Positions 39,778-49,874 of a stretch of DNA of 64,000 nt are shown in pieces. Numbering within the stretch: the stretch's first letter is position 1; each line of letters starts with the position of its first letter. The DNA comes from Serpula lacrymans var. lacrymans S7.9 (lineage: Eukaryota > Basidiomycota > Agaricomycetes > Boletales > Serpulaceae), in assembly GCF_000218685.1 (NCBI RefSeq), contig NW_006763292.1, positions 2,433,909 to 2,497,908 of the forward strand, in the 5' to 3' direction. The notes below the pieces were generated by a model that saw only the letters and a program-made list of their open reading frames with translations, searched no databases and was not told the origin of the DNA. The translations under genes and the position numbers were made by a program.

Positions 39778-40997
39778 TGTGAGCTGGCAAGCTGACTGAC
39801 TGAATAGAGATACCTGTAAGTCCAACTGCATTGCTAGAGCCAAAGTAGTTGAACTGTGGTCCGACGTGTTGGCACTATGTGGCTGTATGTATTAGTAATC
39901 AAATGATGGAGTCTATGATATGGGTCATATGTTCCAAAATTGATCTCCTCACTATCTCACTGCTTTAAGGCTTCAATCTTATCCACTCACACCAAACTCA
40001 TTCCACGATTCAGGTGAAAACAATATACCATGTTTTCGGATCATCTATTCAAATTTTCAACAACAAACCATTTGTCATTTACTATTCCTACTTCTTGATA
40101 CATGGGACCCTAATGCACCTCTCAAAACTGAACATTCATTGGGCCACTTACATACCCATGGTATTGAGCCAGCCTCAACCAGTGAAATGCAAATATGTAG
40201 CTTTTGCTCTGATGCTAGCTTTTTCTCACATGGCTGACTTGTGATTAGGTAGTTCTGTATAATGGATTTTCATTCAGACGTACATATGAATTATTATACT
40301 ATTTCAACCTTTAGGTTTGATACAGCACAACTGCCATAACAAACTAAACCAAATACTTGACATATTGATTTGAGGTTCTTGCTCACAGCTGAGCCAAAAT
40401 GTCTTACAATTATGCTTTTCACACATCCCAACAAATGAATATGTGAACTTAGCATTATACCATATCACACTCTAATTCACATACATCTAAGGTCAGAATG
40501 ATACAGTATTCATTACCTTCCAGTTGTTTATTGTTACAATATTCAGATTTCTCCAGGTACCTATTTCCTCATTACAAGCCTTACTACTACTTGTCATTGT
40601 TTAGCACTCAAACATGCAGTACCACAACTAACTTCAGAATGATAGACCTAAGCAATTAGTTAGTATATGGAGCAGGACTACAAGTGAGCTTTAAAAGTAA
40701 TAGGTCCAAATTTCAGGAAGACTAATATCTTCTGTTTCTTGGTTGAAGGTGACACCAGGCTCTGCTCCATCTAAGGGCAAAAGACCAAGTTCTCCCAGAT
40801 ATCTATACTCCACTGAAGTTTACTCTGTACACTAAGTCATTGCTTGGCTCTCTTATTCTGATGTCAGCTATGATTAAAACACCTCTAGTATACTGTACAC
40901 TTAATGTACCTGCACAATCATACACTTCAAATCCAATCTATAACTGCTTCATGCATTGGCAATTATGCTCATCTATTTTTGTCATGAGCTAGAAGTC
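39778..40997. other. Probable Copia element 2 5' LTR start, then unassigned sequence
   Basis: An LTR end is expected at 39778 (TGTGAGCTGG next to the primer-binding site), but its other end is not defined since no partner LTR exists. From about 40000 to 40997 I see no coding or repeat feature. Confidence 0.35.
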
Positions 40998-41136
40998 AAG
41001 GCAACGCGGCGCGAGAAAGAGGAGTTTTGGATAAAAAGGGGAAGTGCTGCGTGGCGTCATGTGTGAAGGCTAAAGTATAAGGTTAAAGCGGAGAATAAAA
41101 ATAAAGGGAAGGTCCAAAAATTGTGTTATTGTAACA
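40998..41136 (-). repeat. LTR-A fragment, 139 bp
   Basis: The 5' third of an LTR-A on the minus strand (AAGGCAACGCGGCGCGAG ... TTATTGTAACA). It is truncated at 40998 and joins Copia element 1-type leader sequence at 41137. Confidence 0.75.
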
Positions 41137-41588
41137 GGTGGCGCAAAAGCTACGCAGGATATAATTCTTATTTGAAATGGCAACCTTGGAACCATGACCA
41201 CAGCACACGATACATCCGCATGTCCAGTTCTCACTGGACCCAATAATCTTCAGATATATAACTCCGGATCATCTCAAAGCTACGTTGGGAAAAAGTTTTC
41301 CGGGTTGTTACTGGAGAGAAGCTTAAGCCCTCACCAGGAAAACCCACCTCCTTGGAGGATCCTGAAATCACCTGGATACTTAAGGATGAGAAGGCACATG
41401 GAATCATCCAGGACCACATCTCTGATGCCCTACTAATGAGGACTGGAGACCTTACCAGCTCCAAGGAGTTATTTGATAAACTTGTCTCACTCCATCAGAC
41501 GTCCAATATTGCCGAGGCCTTCTATTCATTCCAGAAACTCAACAAATTGTCCTGGGATGGGACATCACCTATCCAGGACCACATTGTG
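41137..41588 (+). pseudogene. Copia element 1-family gag fragment
   Basis: Leader (GGCGCAAAAGCTACGCAGG) and gag start MTTAHDTSACPVLTGPNN at 41194, then after a frame change EITWILKDEKAHGIIQDH and FYSFQKLNKLSWDGTSPIQDH. It is collinear with 21950-21560 and is cut at 41588 by a solo LTR. Confidence 0.8.
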
Positions 41589-41996
41589 TGTTACAATAAA
41601 CACAATTTTTGGACCTTTAAATTTCATTCTCCTCTTCAACTTTCTTATGTAGTTTTCACACCCTGTGCCATGCGGCACTTTCCATTATTGTTCAAACTCC
41701 ACTTCTCGCACTGTGCTGCCTTTTCTATTTTTAGATACAAGTTTCTCACGCAGTGGAGTTGGTCACACGGGCTGTGCCCCATGACATCATCAGCCACTGC
41801 CTCCATCAACTGTACAGTACACATGAACAAACAAACTGTAGTAGTATATATACCCCAATAGATCAAGGAGACTCCTCAGCAAGTCCTCCTGTTGTTTACC
41901 CACAACTAACTTGGTCCTATCCTAAGAGTAACCACTCCCCTCACTTCTTTATAGCTTTGCCTTGTGCGCCAGAGTATCAAAATTTTGGTTGTTACA
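41589..41996 (+). mobile_element. Solo LTR-A, 408 bp, no TSD (chimeric junction)
   Basis: TGTTACAATAAACAC...TTGGTTGTTACA. Left flank TTGTG belongs to Copia gag, right flank CCTGC to the Penelope-like remnant. Different flanks and no TSD suggest recombination between LTR copies at two loci. Confidence 0.88.
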
Positions 41997-43323
41997 CCTG
42001 CCATATCGCTGCATTCTTGCGAGAGTATGCATTGTTTGTTTAAAATCATGTTTGCCTCATTTTGACTTATGACCATGTATTGCACGGGGTCAGACAACAG
42101 TGACAAACATCTTTCTATGAACCAGTCTTTCCTAATGATGGCTATTCCAAGATTTTTATCTGTTATCGTGACCATATAGTTATTATTGGTCATGAATCGT
42201 TTGAGTTCGGCCATGCACGGATCCAAGGTTATTCTGGATCTATCTCTGCCATGTGTCTCGACCAGCATGGTGAGAATTGTGTTCTGCACAATGTTTCTTC
42301 CAATATTGAAGCCACGCTCAATGTAACCTTAATATGATAACTCAGCAGTAGTTCTAACTTTAGCTACCTCGTAATCAGGGTCATAAGCGTCTTTTTTAGG
42401 GTCCACTCCTTCTGCTAGTCCAAAGAAGAACTGCCATCTTAGGTGATCTAAGTCATTGTAAGCAGACAGCAATAAGCGAGTGTCTCGTTCTTGGACAAAT
42501 TGGTATTTCATTCCCGCACTTAGGTGTATAACAAGATGAGTCGGAATGGTAATGTTGGGTCCTAAATGTATAAGGCCACAAAATCTGGCTGCCTCAAGAA
42601 TTGAGATAGGCACATGGTCTAGGACAATACCAACGGCATCTGGGGCCGGGATACTTAATAAGAAGTCTGGCCATATGTTACAATCATTGTAAATGAATTT
42701 TTCATCATCCCATGTAAAATTGAAAATGGTCCCGGCACAAAGTGCCCATGTATAGTAGAAAGGTACTCTAGGAATGGGCAAACCATCTTGTACTAGAGTC
42801 CTGTGACAACGGCTATCGGAGATATTAATTATTTCCGGGGGGCTTTCCCTTTGCCCTTCCCATCCTTTTTCACCTTGTTGATCTTCCCCTTGTAAGGCTC
42901 TCCACCTTTTTGCCTTTCTTGGCAGGGGGAGAGGCCACGTTGCTTCCACTTGCGCCCTCCAATTGGTCCATTGACTCTCTCCTCCTTTTCGCCGCCCTCT
43001 TCACGAAGTCAACCTTGTTCTTCTGTAAAAGTGTGAGAAAAAGAAGTTACGGGCGGTCTAGATTGAAAATAAGCATCAAGGCTTACCCTCTCTTTGACGC
43101 ACACATTATAGAGTTTCTGTATCTTCTTGAAGGCTGTGGAGACCTTGCGGTCTATAAGGGACTCCACAGTTTTACTGCCAGATGCTGTCACTTCTCCCAT
43201 CACGACATTGGTGTCTGCCTTCAAGGACCGCTTCTTCTGTACTTTCACTTCTGCTTTGTGATATTTGGCGTTGGCGAGTATGTAAGCTTGCATTGCCCAT
43301 GCAATGCAGTCCAGTTTGCACAC
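41997..43323 (-). pseudogene. Penelope-like (Coprina type?) RT protein, N-terminal part
   Basis: Minus-strand gene with an intron (43025-43086). Exon 1 from 43323 (CKLDCIAWAMQAYILANAKYHKAEV) and a second exon with basic patches (KRAAKRRRESMDQLEG, PPAKKGKK), then WDDEKFIYNDCNIWPDF, DHLRWQFFFGLA, YDPDYEVAKVRTTAELSY, and finally YMVTITDKNLGIAIIRKDWFIERCLSLLSD. The TDKNLGIA...LLSD...Y pattern resembles the fragment before the RT domain of Penelope-like elements of basidiomycetes; the RT catalytic part is missing, cut by the LTR at 41996. A stop at 42329 and one near 42950 show decay. The family call is tentative. Confidence 0.45.
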
Positions 43324-43330
43324 ATTTACC

Positions 43331-44274
43331 TCTCTATCTACCAGATGTGCGGAAACTCAAATTTGCAAACAATTCTCATTGGCTTGTGTCAAGAAAGGTT
43401 ACTGACAATCTTTTTAAGCAAGTCAACAAATGGAAATGTGTCTTGCCTGATTGTGAAAAGCCAGAGCTTAGAGCACCGGTAGACTAGAGCACCTATCAGA
43501 TCAAAGATCAGCTAGTGGCGCCTCTCGAAAGCATGGAGATTGGCTGGGATTGAACTAAAAAGAATATATCCCACATCTGGTATTATCTCCGTGCCCCCCG
43601 GTACTGACTTAGTAGCTATCTTTAGACGCAGAATGCCTGTAGGAACAACCCCGTAAGGGAACAATACTTGTTCTGAATTAGGTGTAGATTCTAAATTCTA
43701 TCCACAGAATTAGAGAATAACGTAAAAGATCCTGAGAGGGACCTTTGAACGGTGTACGCGGAATTAACCCCGGATAAACCTATGATAAAATGTTTATGCA
43801 TGTGCATATGTGCTTGCAGGTACACAATATTTTTGATTTTCCAAGTTAACCCAAATGGTTATCTACCCCCGGCGCCTAGGTAAACTGGACTGGTAGATAA
43901 GATAAGAATTAGATCTAATGAGATGACCGCAGATCAAAAACTAGTGTTAAAGCACATCCGGCAATTAAGGCCGAGCATCAATACTTTAGTGCCCGGTAAC
44001 CCCAGACTGTGGCACGTGACCAAATAGGCGTACTGGAGTGGACCGCATGGAAATGACAGGATGTATATCTCACTATGCCAGAGTGAGAAGATGGCTTGTG
44101 TTAGGTGGCAAATGGCTTGTACCGTTGAATGATCCACTCTCATCTGTACTTCTTCCTGTTCCAGTGGGTCTTCTTCACATTGAGGTGCATTGCGCAATAA
44201 ACAGATTAACAATGTCGTGCAGTGTTGTGCAGTTTTTGTTGTGGGAGAACATATAATCAGACACGTGCAAAGTA
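43331..44274. other. Non-coding stretch upstream of Ty3 element 2
   Basis: A short plus-strand frame (KLKFANNSHWLVSRKVTDNLF, 43349-43487) is not recognised. The rest looks non-coding: C/G-rich patches (43865-43876) and no repeat shared within the window. It may be the 5' untranslated part of the Penelope-like element. Confidence 0.3.
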
Positions 44275-44279
44275 CAGAT

Positions 44280-44667
44280 TGTGACGATAACACAATTTTC
44301 GGACCTTCCCTTTACTTTTACTCTCCGCTTTAAACCTTGTACTATAGTGCCACGCGGCACTTCCCCTTTCTCACGCCGCATTGCCTTTCTTCTTATTTTG
44401 GACACAACTCTCTCACACAGTGGAGCTGGCCATGCGGGCTAGGCCCCATGACATCATCAGCCACTGTCGCTATCAACTGTACAGTACATATGTACAAATA
44501 ACCCTGTAGTAGAGTATATATACCCCAATAGATCCAGGAGACTCCTTAGCGAGTCCTCCTGCTGTATACCAACTAACTCTCTGCATTCTAAGGGGTAACC
44601 ACTCCCTCATCATTTTCTTTATAGTGTGTTCTGTGTGCGCCAGAGTAACTAACTCTTGGTTGTTACA
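44280..44667 (+). repeat. Ty3 element 2 5' LTR (LTR-A)
   Basis: 388 bp, TGTGACGATAACAC...TTGGTTGTTACA. TATATATA at 44515-44522. Confidence 0.93.
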
Positions 44668-45840
44668 TTAGGACTCGCTCTTCTACTCTCTCGCACGTTT
44701 GTGCAAAAAGTCCCATTGGGCACCTGGACTCCAGGGTGAAGGAGATTTGGTTATTGGTTGGGAATATCCTGCATAGCAGATAGGTGCGCTCTTTGCGACG
44801 GCCTTGTAGTGCTTTGGGAGAAGAACCAAAACCTGTGATACGCGGGCCCCAGCGTTAAGGGGAGTACTTAGCTCAGCAGTTGGTGTGGAACCGCTGTTGA
44901 TTAGAATTAAAAATATAAAACTTCACTTTCTCTTTCCTCTGACCAGGCCGGACACTTGCCTCCGCCAGTTGGAGAAGGGTTAACAGCTTAACAAGCGCAC
45001 CACCCCCTGACAACCGTTTGGACCAGGGTTTATTACGAATACTTTTTTATATAAATTTCAAATACTATAGTGTGGGTAGTCGGAGATTGAGATCCGTTAC
45101 TCAGCTGGGAAGAGGTTGATCCGCGGATAGCAAGCGGGGACCCCCAGTTACCTTTTTTTTACTTTACAAAGAGAACAAGTCAACATGTCGTCGCAACAAG
45201 ATATGAACAGTCTGCTGCATGCCATGCATGCACAGATTGCTACGTTAACCTCGCACCTCGTTTGCCAACAATTTTGAGGTAGCCACTGCGATGCTATCTC
45301 AACTAAAAGGACCTGTGGCGGGTCGATACACACAAGTAAGATTGCAGGAATGCTACACCGCGGGAGTGTGGCCAACCTGGGATGATCTCAAGAAGGAGAT
45401 CAAAAAATACTTCAAACCACAAACTGAGCGTGACTGGGCGCATCAGCAAATCCGTTCCTTCAAACAAGGAAACATAAGGACGGATTATTACGTCACTAGA
45501 TTCCTGGCCCTTTCCATCCAAGGAAGGCTTGGAAATGAACACGCAGTAGAACTGCTGGAACGCAATGTGAACCCTCGCATTGCAGAACAGATCTATCTGC
45601 AAGACACTAGAAACGAGAACTTGGCCCTAGCGGCTGAGGAAGTACGACGAATCGGTAGAGCCATGGAGCTCTACCAAATGCACCAAGGTGGTGGGTCCAC
45701 CACCAAAAACAATGAATCCAAGAGGCGCCCTGGGTTATCAAACCAAAAACAACAACAGTCTCACGGGTTCCAGCCATTTGGGCCGCAACCAGGTTGGGGT
45801 GCTCCTATGGATATTGGCGCAGTCCAGGGCGAACAGACGC

Positions 45841-47649
45841 TGTCATGCACCAAAGTTGATTGGTAGCATGGACAGGTGTCAATAACGAAGCGAATATTCA
45901 AAAAGACTCGCCTTTGCGCCACACAGGCACAGTGCCACGTGGAATAGTAATTAATATTGCCCTTTTCGAACTTGTGGCTGATCAGCACCACCTCTATTAG
46001 GCAATCCAGTCACGCTCACCTTTGCTTTTCCATCCGGTACTTTCGGCATTTCGGCATTTCGGCAAATTTTTGCGTCGCCACTGGCTACACATTGCATTGC
46101 GCCCTCGCTTTTGTCGTTTCCCTTACTCCCCTTCCTTTGCCTAGCCCCACCATGGGCCCCTTCCTCTCCTTTTTATTCTCACCCGACGGTCGTTTCTGGG
46201 TCCCCATTTTAGTTCACCTCCTTGTCACCTCCACCCTCCTCCTCCTCATCTTCTTTGCTCCCCCACCATTTCTGATGTCACCACTTCCTATCCGCTTCCG
46301 TCGCCGATCCGTTGACCACCACGTGCCACTGCTGATATCAGCAAAGCCCCGGCGGCCGGTCCAAATAGGGCAACAGGTCCATCTTCATGATGTCGATCTG
46401 CCATCATATACTATCAAAACATCGGTCGCTCGTCTTGCCTGGTTGGAGCGTGGGTGGGTAATTTTTGAGCTGGAGAAGGTTCATCCCCTTGCGTCGCCCA
46501 TGTTCATCGCGGTCCCATTCACTTGGGTACACTTATCTTTTGCCCATCGTCTTCGCTACAGCTACACCTACCACACGCTGCCTGGGACTCACTTGTTCCA
46601 AATTGGAACTACTCCTCTCCCTCCCTCGTTTGACCAGGTGGTCCAACACAACCAGTCCATTGGTAAGGCCATGGAACTGTCAGATTTGGACTACGTGGTG
46701 GACCGGTGGCTCCAGTTTCTTTTTTTTCAGCAGAACATTCATTTACAGTGCGATTATTTTTGATTTTTGAATCATTTTTATGGACACATATTTTTTTAGA
46801 ATGCCTGACTGACAATAAAGGAACTGTGTTGATACTGATAGTGTTTTGCCTTGCCTTTTTTTTACTGCATCTTCCCATGACATCATGATTCTCCTGCTCT
46901 CTTTTTGCTATTGGACTTTACTTTATGGCTGTACAAACCTGTGATATTACTCACAGCATTTATTGTTCTATCCCTTTCTTTTCTTTTTTTGACAATCTTA
47001 TCCTGTACTACCTACGCAGGATTCGTCAGCGTACATTCCTTCCTTCATATTCTTTCTCATTCTTTTTGCACAGCTATACTGTGCATAGCCTACTTCTCTT
47101 TTACTATATAAACCCCTGTATTTTACCTTGTAAAAAACAACAAGAACTCAAATCCAGACTTCTTCTCTACTCTCAAGTTCACTACTCGGCTACTTGTGAT
47201 CCAGTGTGGTCACAACACTTCCCACTTCTACCACTGTCAACTGCTGTCATCGTCACTTCCCACTTTTGAAGTCATTGTCATCCCTTTCAATTAGAGTCCT
47301 TCTGAGCACTACGGTTTGTGCGTCAGGAGCCTGCTATCACTGGGAACCTTGTCGTCCTTGTCGTTCTCAAACCTACCTTGTGCTACGATTAGCAAGGTAG
47401 TGCTTGTCTATACTCGTCACAAAGCCCCTATCCTTCTATAAATTCAACTATCCCTCCTCCTCAAAACCCACACTCATACACCTCTGGGTTTTACTTTGAA
47501 GGATCTTTATACGTACCACCCCACGAACAACCAGACCACTCCACTGTTCTAGGAGGCAAAGCCCATAAACAAGTTCCGTGGAATCTGGGAGGATTGTGTG
47601 TTAGTTTGTTTTGTGTGTGGTTTTCTAACTACAGTTCTCATCATCGACA
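45841..47649 (+). mobile_element. LTR-C copy, 1,809 bp, with clean 4 bp TSD
   Basis: Termini TGTCATGCACC and CATCATCGACA with TSD ACGC at 45837-45840 and 47650-47653, inside gag of Ty3 element 2. This copy fixes the ends of the family. Contents in order: GC-balanced leader, ORF 46152-46763, AATAAA 46814-46819, a TATATAAA box at 47105-47112, a second CTATAAAT at 47436-47443, and a 200 bp tail. No internal retrotransposon genes adjoin it, so it is a solo LTR or a stand-alone element. Confidence 0.93.
46152..46763 (+). CDS. LTR-C internal ORF, longest copy (203 aa), membrane-protein-like
   Basis: ATG at 46152 lies in the context CCCACCATGGGC, close to the Kozak optimum, which is why I prefer it to the upstream in-frame ATG at 45957. 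The product has a hydrophobic stretch at residues ~13-35 (PILVHLLVTSTLLLLIFFA), a basic RFRRRS, a KPRRPVQIGQQVHLHDVDL segment, VARLAWLERGWVIFELEKVHP, FTWVHLSFAHRLRYSYTYH, GTHLFQIGTTPLPPSFDQVV and a C-terminus with LSDLDYVVDRWLQFLFFQQ. AATAAA follows the stop by 51 bases. Three non-mirror copies keep this frame open over most of its length and their length difference is a multiple of three. No family recognised. It may be a real gene carried by the element or an ORF in a U3 region. Confidence 0.5.
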   Translation: MGPFLSFLFSPDGRFWVPILVHLLVTSTLLLLIFFAPPPFLMSPLPIRFRRRSVDHHVPLLISAKPRRPVQIGQQVHLHDVDLPSYTIKTSVARLAWLERGWVIFELEKVHPLASPMFIAVPFTWVHLSFAHRLRYSYTYHTLPGTHLFQIGTTPLPPSFDQVVQHNQSIGKAMELSDLDYVVDRWLQFLFFQQNIHLQCDYF

Positions 47650-47889
47650 ACGCGCAGATTCACCTGCTACAACTGTGGGCAGGAGGGGCACATAGCCCGA
47701 AAGTGTCCAAATGGAGTGCAGGTTGCTCAACAAAAAATTCAAGGGCGCCAGGCGCACCAATTAGAAGCTGAAAAGCCGGACGATTGGCTCAATACTCTGG
47801 CCGGTCATTCGTACGACGAAATCCGGGCCTTCTTCTACGACCAGCAGGTCGCTGAGATGAAGACTCAGGGAAAAGAGTTCGGAGCTTAG

Positions 47890-48092
47890 GTCACTTGGGT
47901 GCCTTTGCTCCTATGAACAATGAAGTAAACCACAACAAGGTGGCCCCTGCTCTGGGGTGTTGCACGAGCAATAAAGGAAAGACAGGGATGGCTCCCCAAT
48001 TTGTAAATAGATTCTTAAATTTGTTATCGGAAATATGTACTTGTATGAAGCAATGTGATTGTAAAATTAATGATACTACCGCTGCACCAAGG
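47890..48092 (+). other. Spacer at the pol deletion of Ty3 element 2
   Basis: About 200 bp between the gag stop and the integrase that match neither protease nor RT of element 3. It is AT-rich near its end and may be filler DNA from the deletion. Confidence 0.4.
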
Positions 48093-49472
48093 ATCAAGGC
48101 AATAGATAGACATCACAACACTCCAGTGGCTGGGCACCCTGGGTGGCAATGAACGATGGAGTTGATCTCCAGAAACTACATGTGGCCTGGCATGGTCAAA
48201 GACATACAGGAATACGTAAAATCCTGTCTAAGATGTGCCATGGCAAAGAATTCTCATCAACGGCTGGCCGGTAAACTTATGCCAAATCCGATACCAGCTG
48301 GCCCCTGGCAGGACATATCGGTTGATTTCACGACGGATCTGCCCGAGTCGAATGGGTATGATTCAGTAATGGTGGTAGTCGATCACTTCTCCAAAGAGGT
48401 AGTATTCATACCTACCAATAAAACCATTGCCGCCGCCGGTACGGCAGATTTATTTAAAGATTTTGTATGGTCTATCCATGGGTTACCAGAAACGGTTATC
48501 TCCGATAGAGGACCACAATTCGCTAGCAAATTTACGAAAGAATTATGCAAGATGCTGGGCATCAAACCTAAATTATCAACGGTGTTCTATCCGCAGACCG
48601 ATGGACAAACGGAGAGACTCAACCAGGAGTTGAAGCAATATCTCCAGATATTTATTAATGACAGATAGATGGATTGGGCCAAGTGGCTAAAGATGGCCCA
48701 GTTCTCATACAATATTAAACAGTCGTCGGCCACAGGAAAGGCACCATTTGAGGTTACTAGATTGTACCTCCCCAGAATGGGTGTGGAACCTGATAAAAGC
48801 AAGAATGAGGCTGCTGGGAACATGGCAAAAGACATGAAGTCTGTCTTAGACAAAACGTGCAAGGCGCTATTCAAAACTGCAGAGCAGATGAAAGGCAGGG
48901 CAGAGCATAGACGCTCTAAAGCCCCTGACTACAAGGTCGGCGACCTGGTCTGGTTAGATACCGACCATTTAAAGTTAAAAGATCGGCAGTCTAGAAAACT
49001 GACCAAAAAGTGGATTGGCCCTTACCGGATTAAGGAAGTCAAACCCAACGCGGTGGAGCTGGAACTCCCAAAACGAATGAGGGTAGTACCCACGGTCAAT
49101 ATAAGCCGTGTGAAACCCTTCAAAGGGCCGCTGCCGGGACAGCGTGTAGACCGGCCCGGACCGGTTGTAGTCACCCAGGAAGGTGAAGAAGAGTTTGAAG
49201 TCGAACAGGTGGTGGATGCACGCTTGAAGCGTGGTAAATTAGAGTTCCTAGTCCTATGGAAGGGCTATGGAGACAAGGACAGAACGTGGGAACCAGAAGC
49301 CCATCTGGAAAACTCCTGCAACGCTGTTCGCAAATTTTATTCTAAGAATCCCTCAGCTCCTAGGAAGCTTAGAGGCATGGATTCAAATCTTTTTAATTCT
49401 CTTTTTCAACCTATGCCCGAAAATTTAACCACTACCTCCGGTATTTGGTCTCGCCTGGAAGTCGAGCCTTAG
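48093..49472 (+). pseudogene. Ty3 element 2 integrase and chromodomain
   Basis: RIKAIDRHHNTPVAGHPGWQ then a TGA (48150), where element 3 has CGA (Arg). ELISRNYMWPG, CLRCAMAK, integrase core DFTTDLPESNGYD, ISDRGPQFASKF, YPQTDGQTERLNQ follow. A TAG at 48666 replaces CAG of element 3. The last part (48669-49472) has the DHLKLKDRQSRKL GPY/F-like module and a chromodomain (EFEVEQVVDARLKRGK, RTWEPEAHLENS). Ends at 49472, 11 bases before the 3' LTR. Confidence 0.9.
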
Positions 49473-49483
49473 AAGGGGGGTAG

Positions 49484-49869
49484 TGTTACGATAACACAAT
49501 TTTTGGACCTTCCCTTTACTTTTACTCTCCGCTTTAAACCTTGTACTATAGTGCCACGCGGCACTTCCCCTTTCTCGCGCCGCGTTGCCTTTCTTCTTAT
49601 TTTGGACACAACTCTCTCACACAGTGGAGCTGGCCATGCAGGCTAGGCCCCATGACATCATCAGCCACTGTTGCTATCAACTGTATAGTATATATGTACA
49701 AATAACCCTGTAGTAGTATATATACCCCAATAGATCCAGGAGACTCCTTAGCGAGTCCTCCTGCTGTACACCAACTAACTCTCTGCATTCTAAGGGGTAA
49801 CCACTCCCTCATCATTTTCTTTATAGTGTGTTCTGTGTGCGCCAGAGTAACTAACTCTTGGTCGTTACA
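49484..49869 (+). repeat. Ty3 element 2 3' LTR (LTR-A)
   Basis: 386 bp, TGTTACGATAACAC...TTGGTCGTTACA, partner of 44280-44667. Confidence 0.95.
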
Positions 49870-49874
49870 CAGAT

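Larger units (their letters stand above)
45185..47889 (+). pseudogene. Ty3 element 2 gag, split by LTR-C
   Basis: The start MSSQQDMNSLLHAMHAQIATL at 45185 runs into a deletion/frameshift near 45275. The capsid part (45291-45840) reads MLSQLKGPVAGRYTQ, YKKY-type FKPQTERDWAHQQI, DYYVTRFLALSIQGRLG and MDIGAVQGEQT. LTR-C then intervenes, and 47654-47889 continues RFTCYNCGQEGHIARKC (CCHC knuckle) to the stop TAG. Excising 45841-47653 restores the codons for QT-RRF exactly. Confidence 0.88.
44280..49869 (+). mobile_element. Ty3 chromovirus element 2, internally deleted, with nested LTR-C
   Basis: Two LTR-A copies (44280-44667 and 49484-49869) flank the internal region, with a perfect TSD CAGAT at 44275-44279 and 49870-49874. 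A polypurine tract AGAAGGGGGG precedes the 3' LTR. Without the 1,813 bp nested insertion the internal part is only ~3.0 kb: gag is shortened and protease/RT/RNase H are absent, while integrase and chromodomain remain. It is the in-window proof that LTR-A belongs to this Ty3 family. Confidence 0.95.

Noticed and set aside
43912..43925. Hammerhead ribozyme near the Penelope-like remnant
   Set aside because: CTAATGAGA resembles the CTGATGA core, but the conserved G is A and no GAAA partner or stems could be placed.
44038..44293. Overlapping small ORFs before Ty3 element 2
   Set aside because: Short, no domain, both strands open over the same bases.
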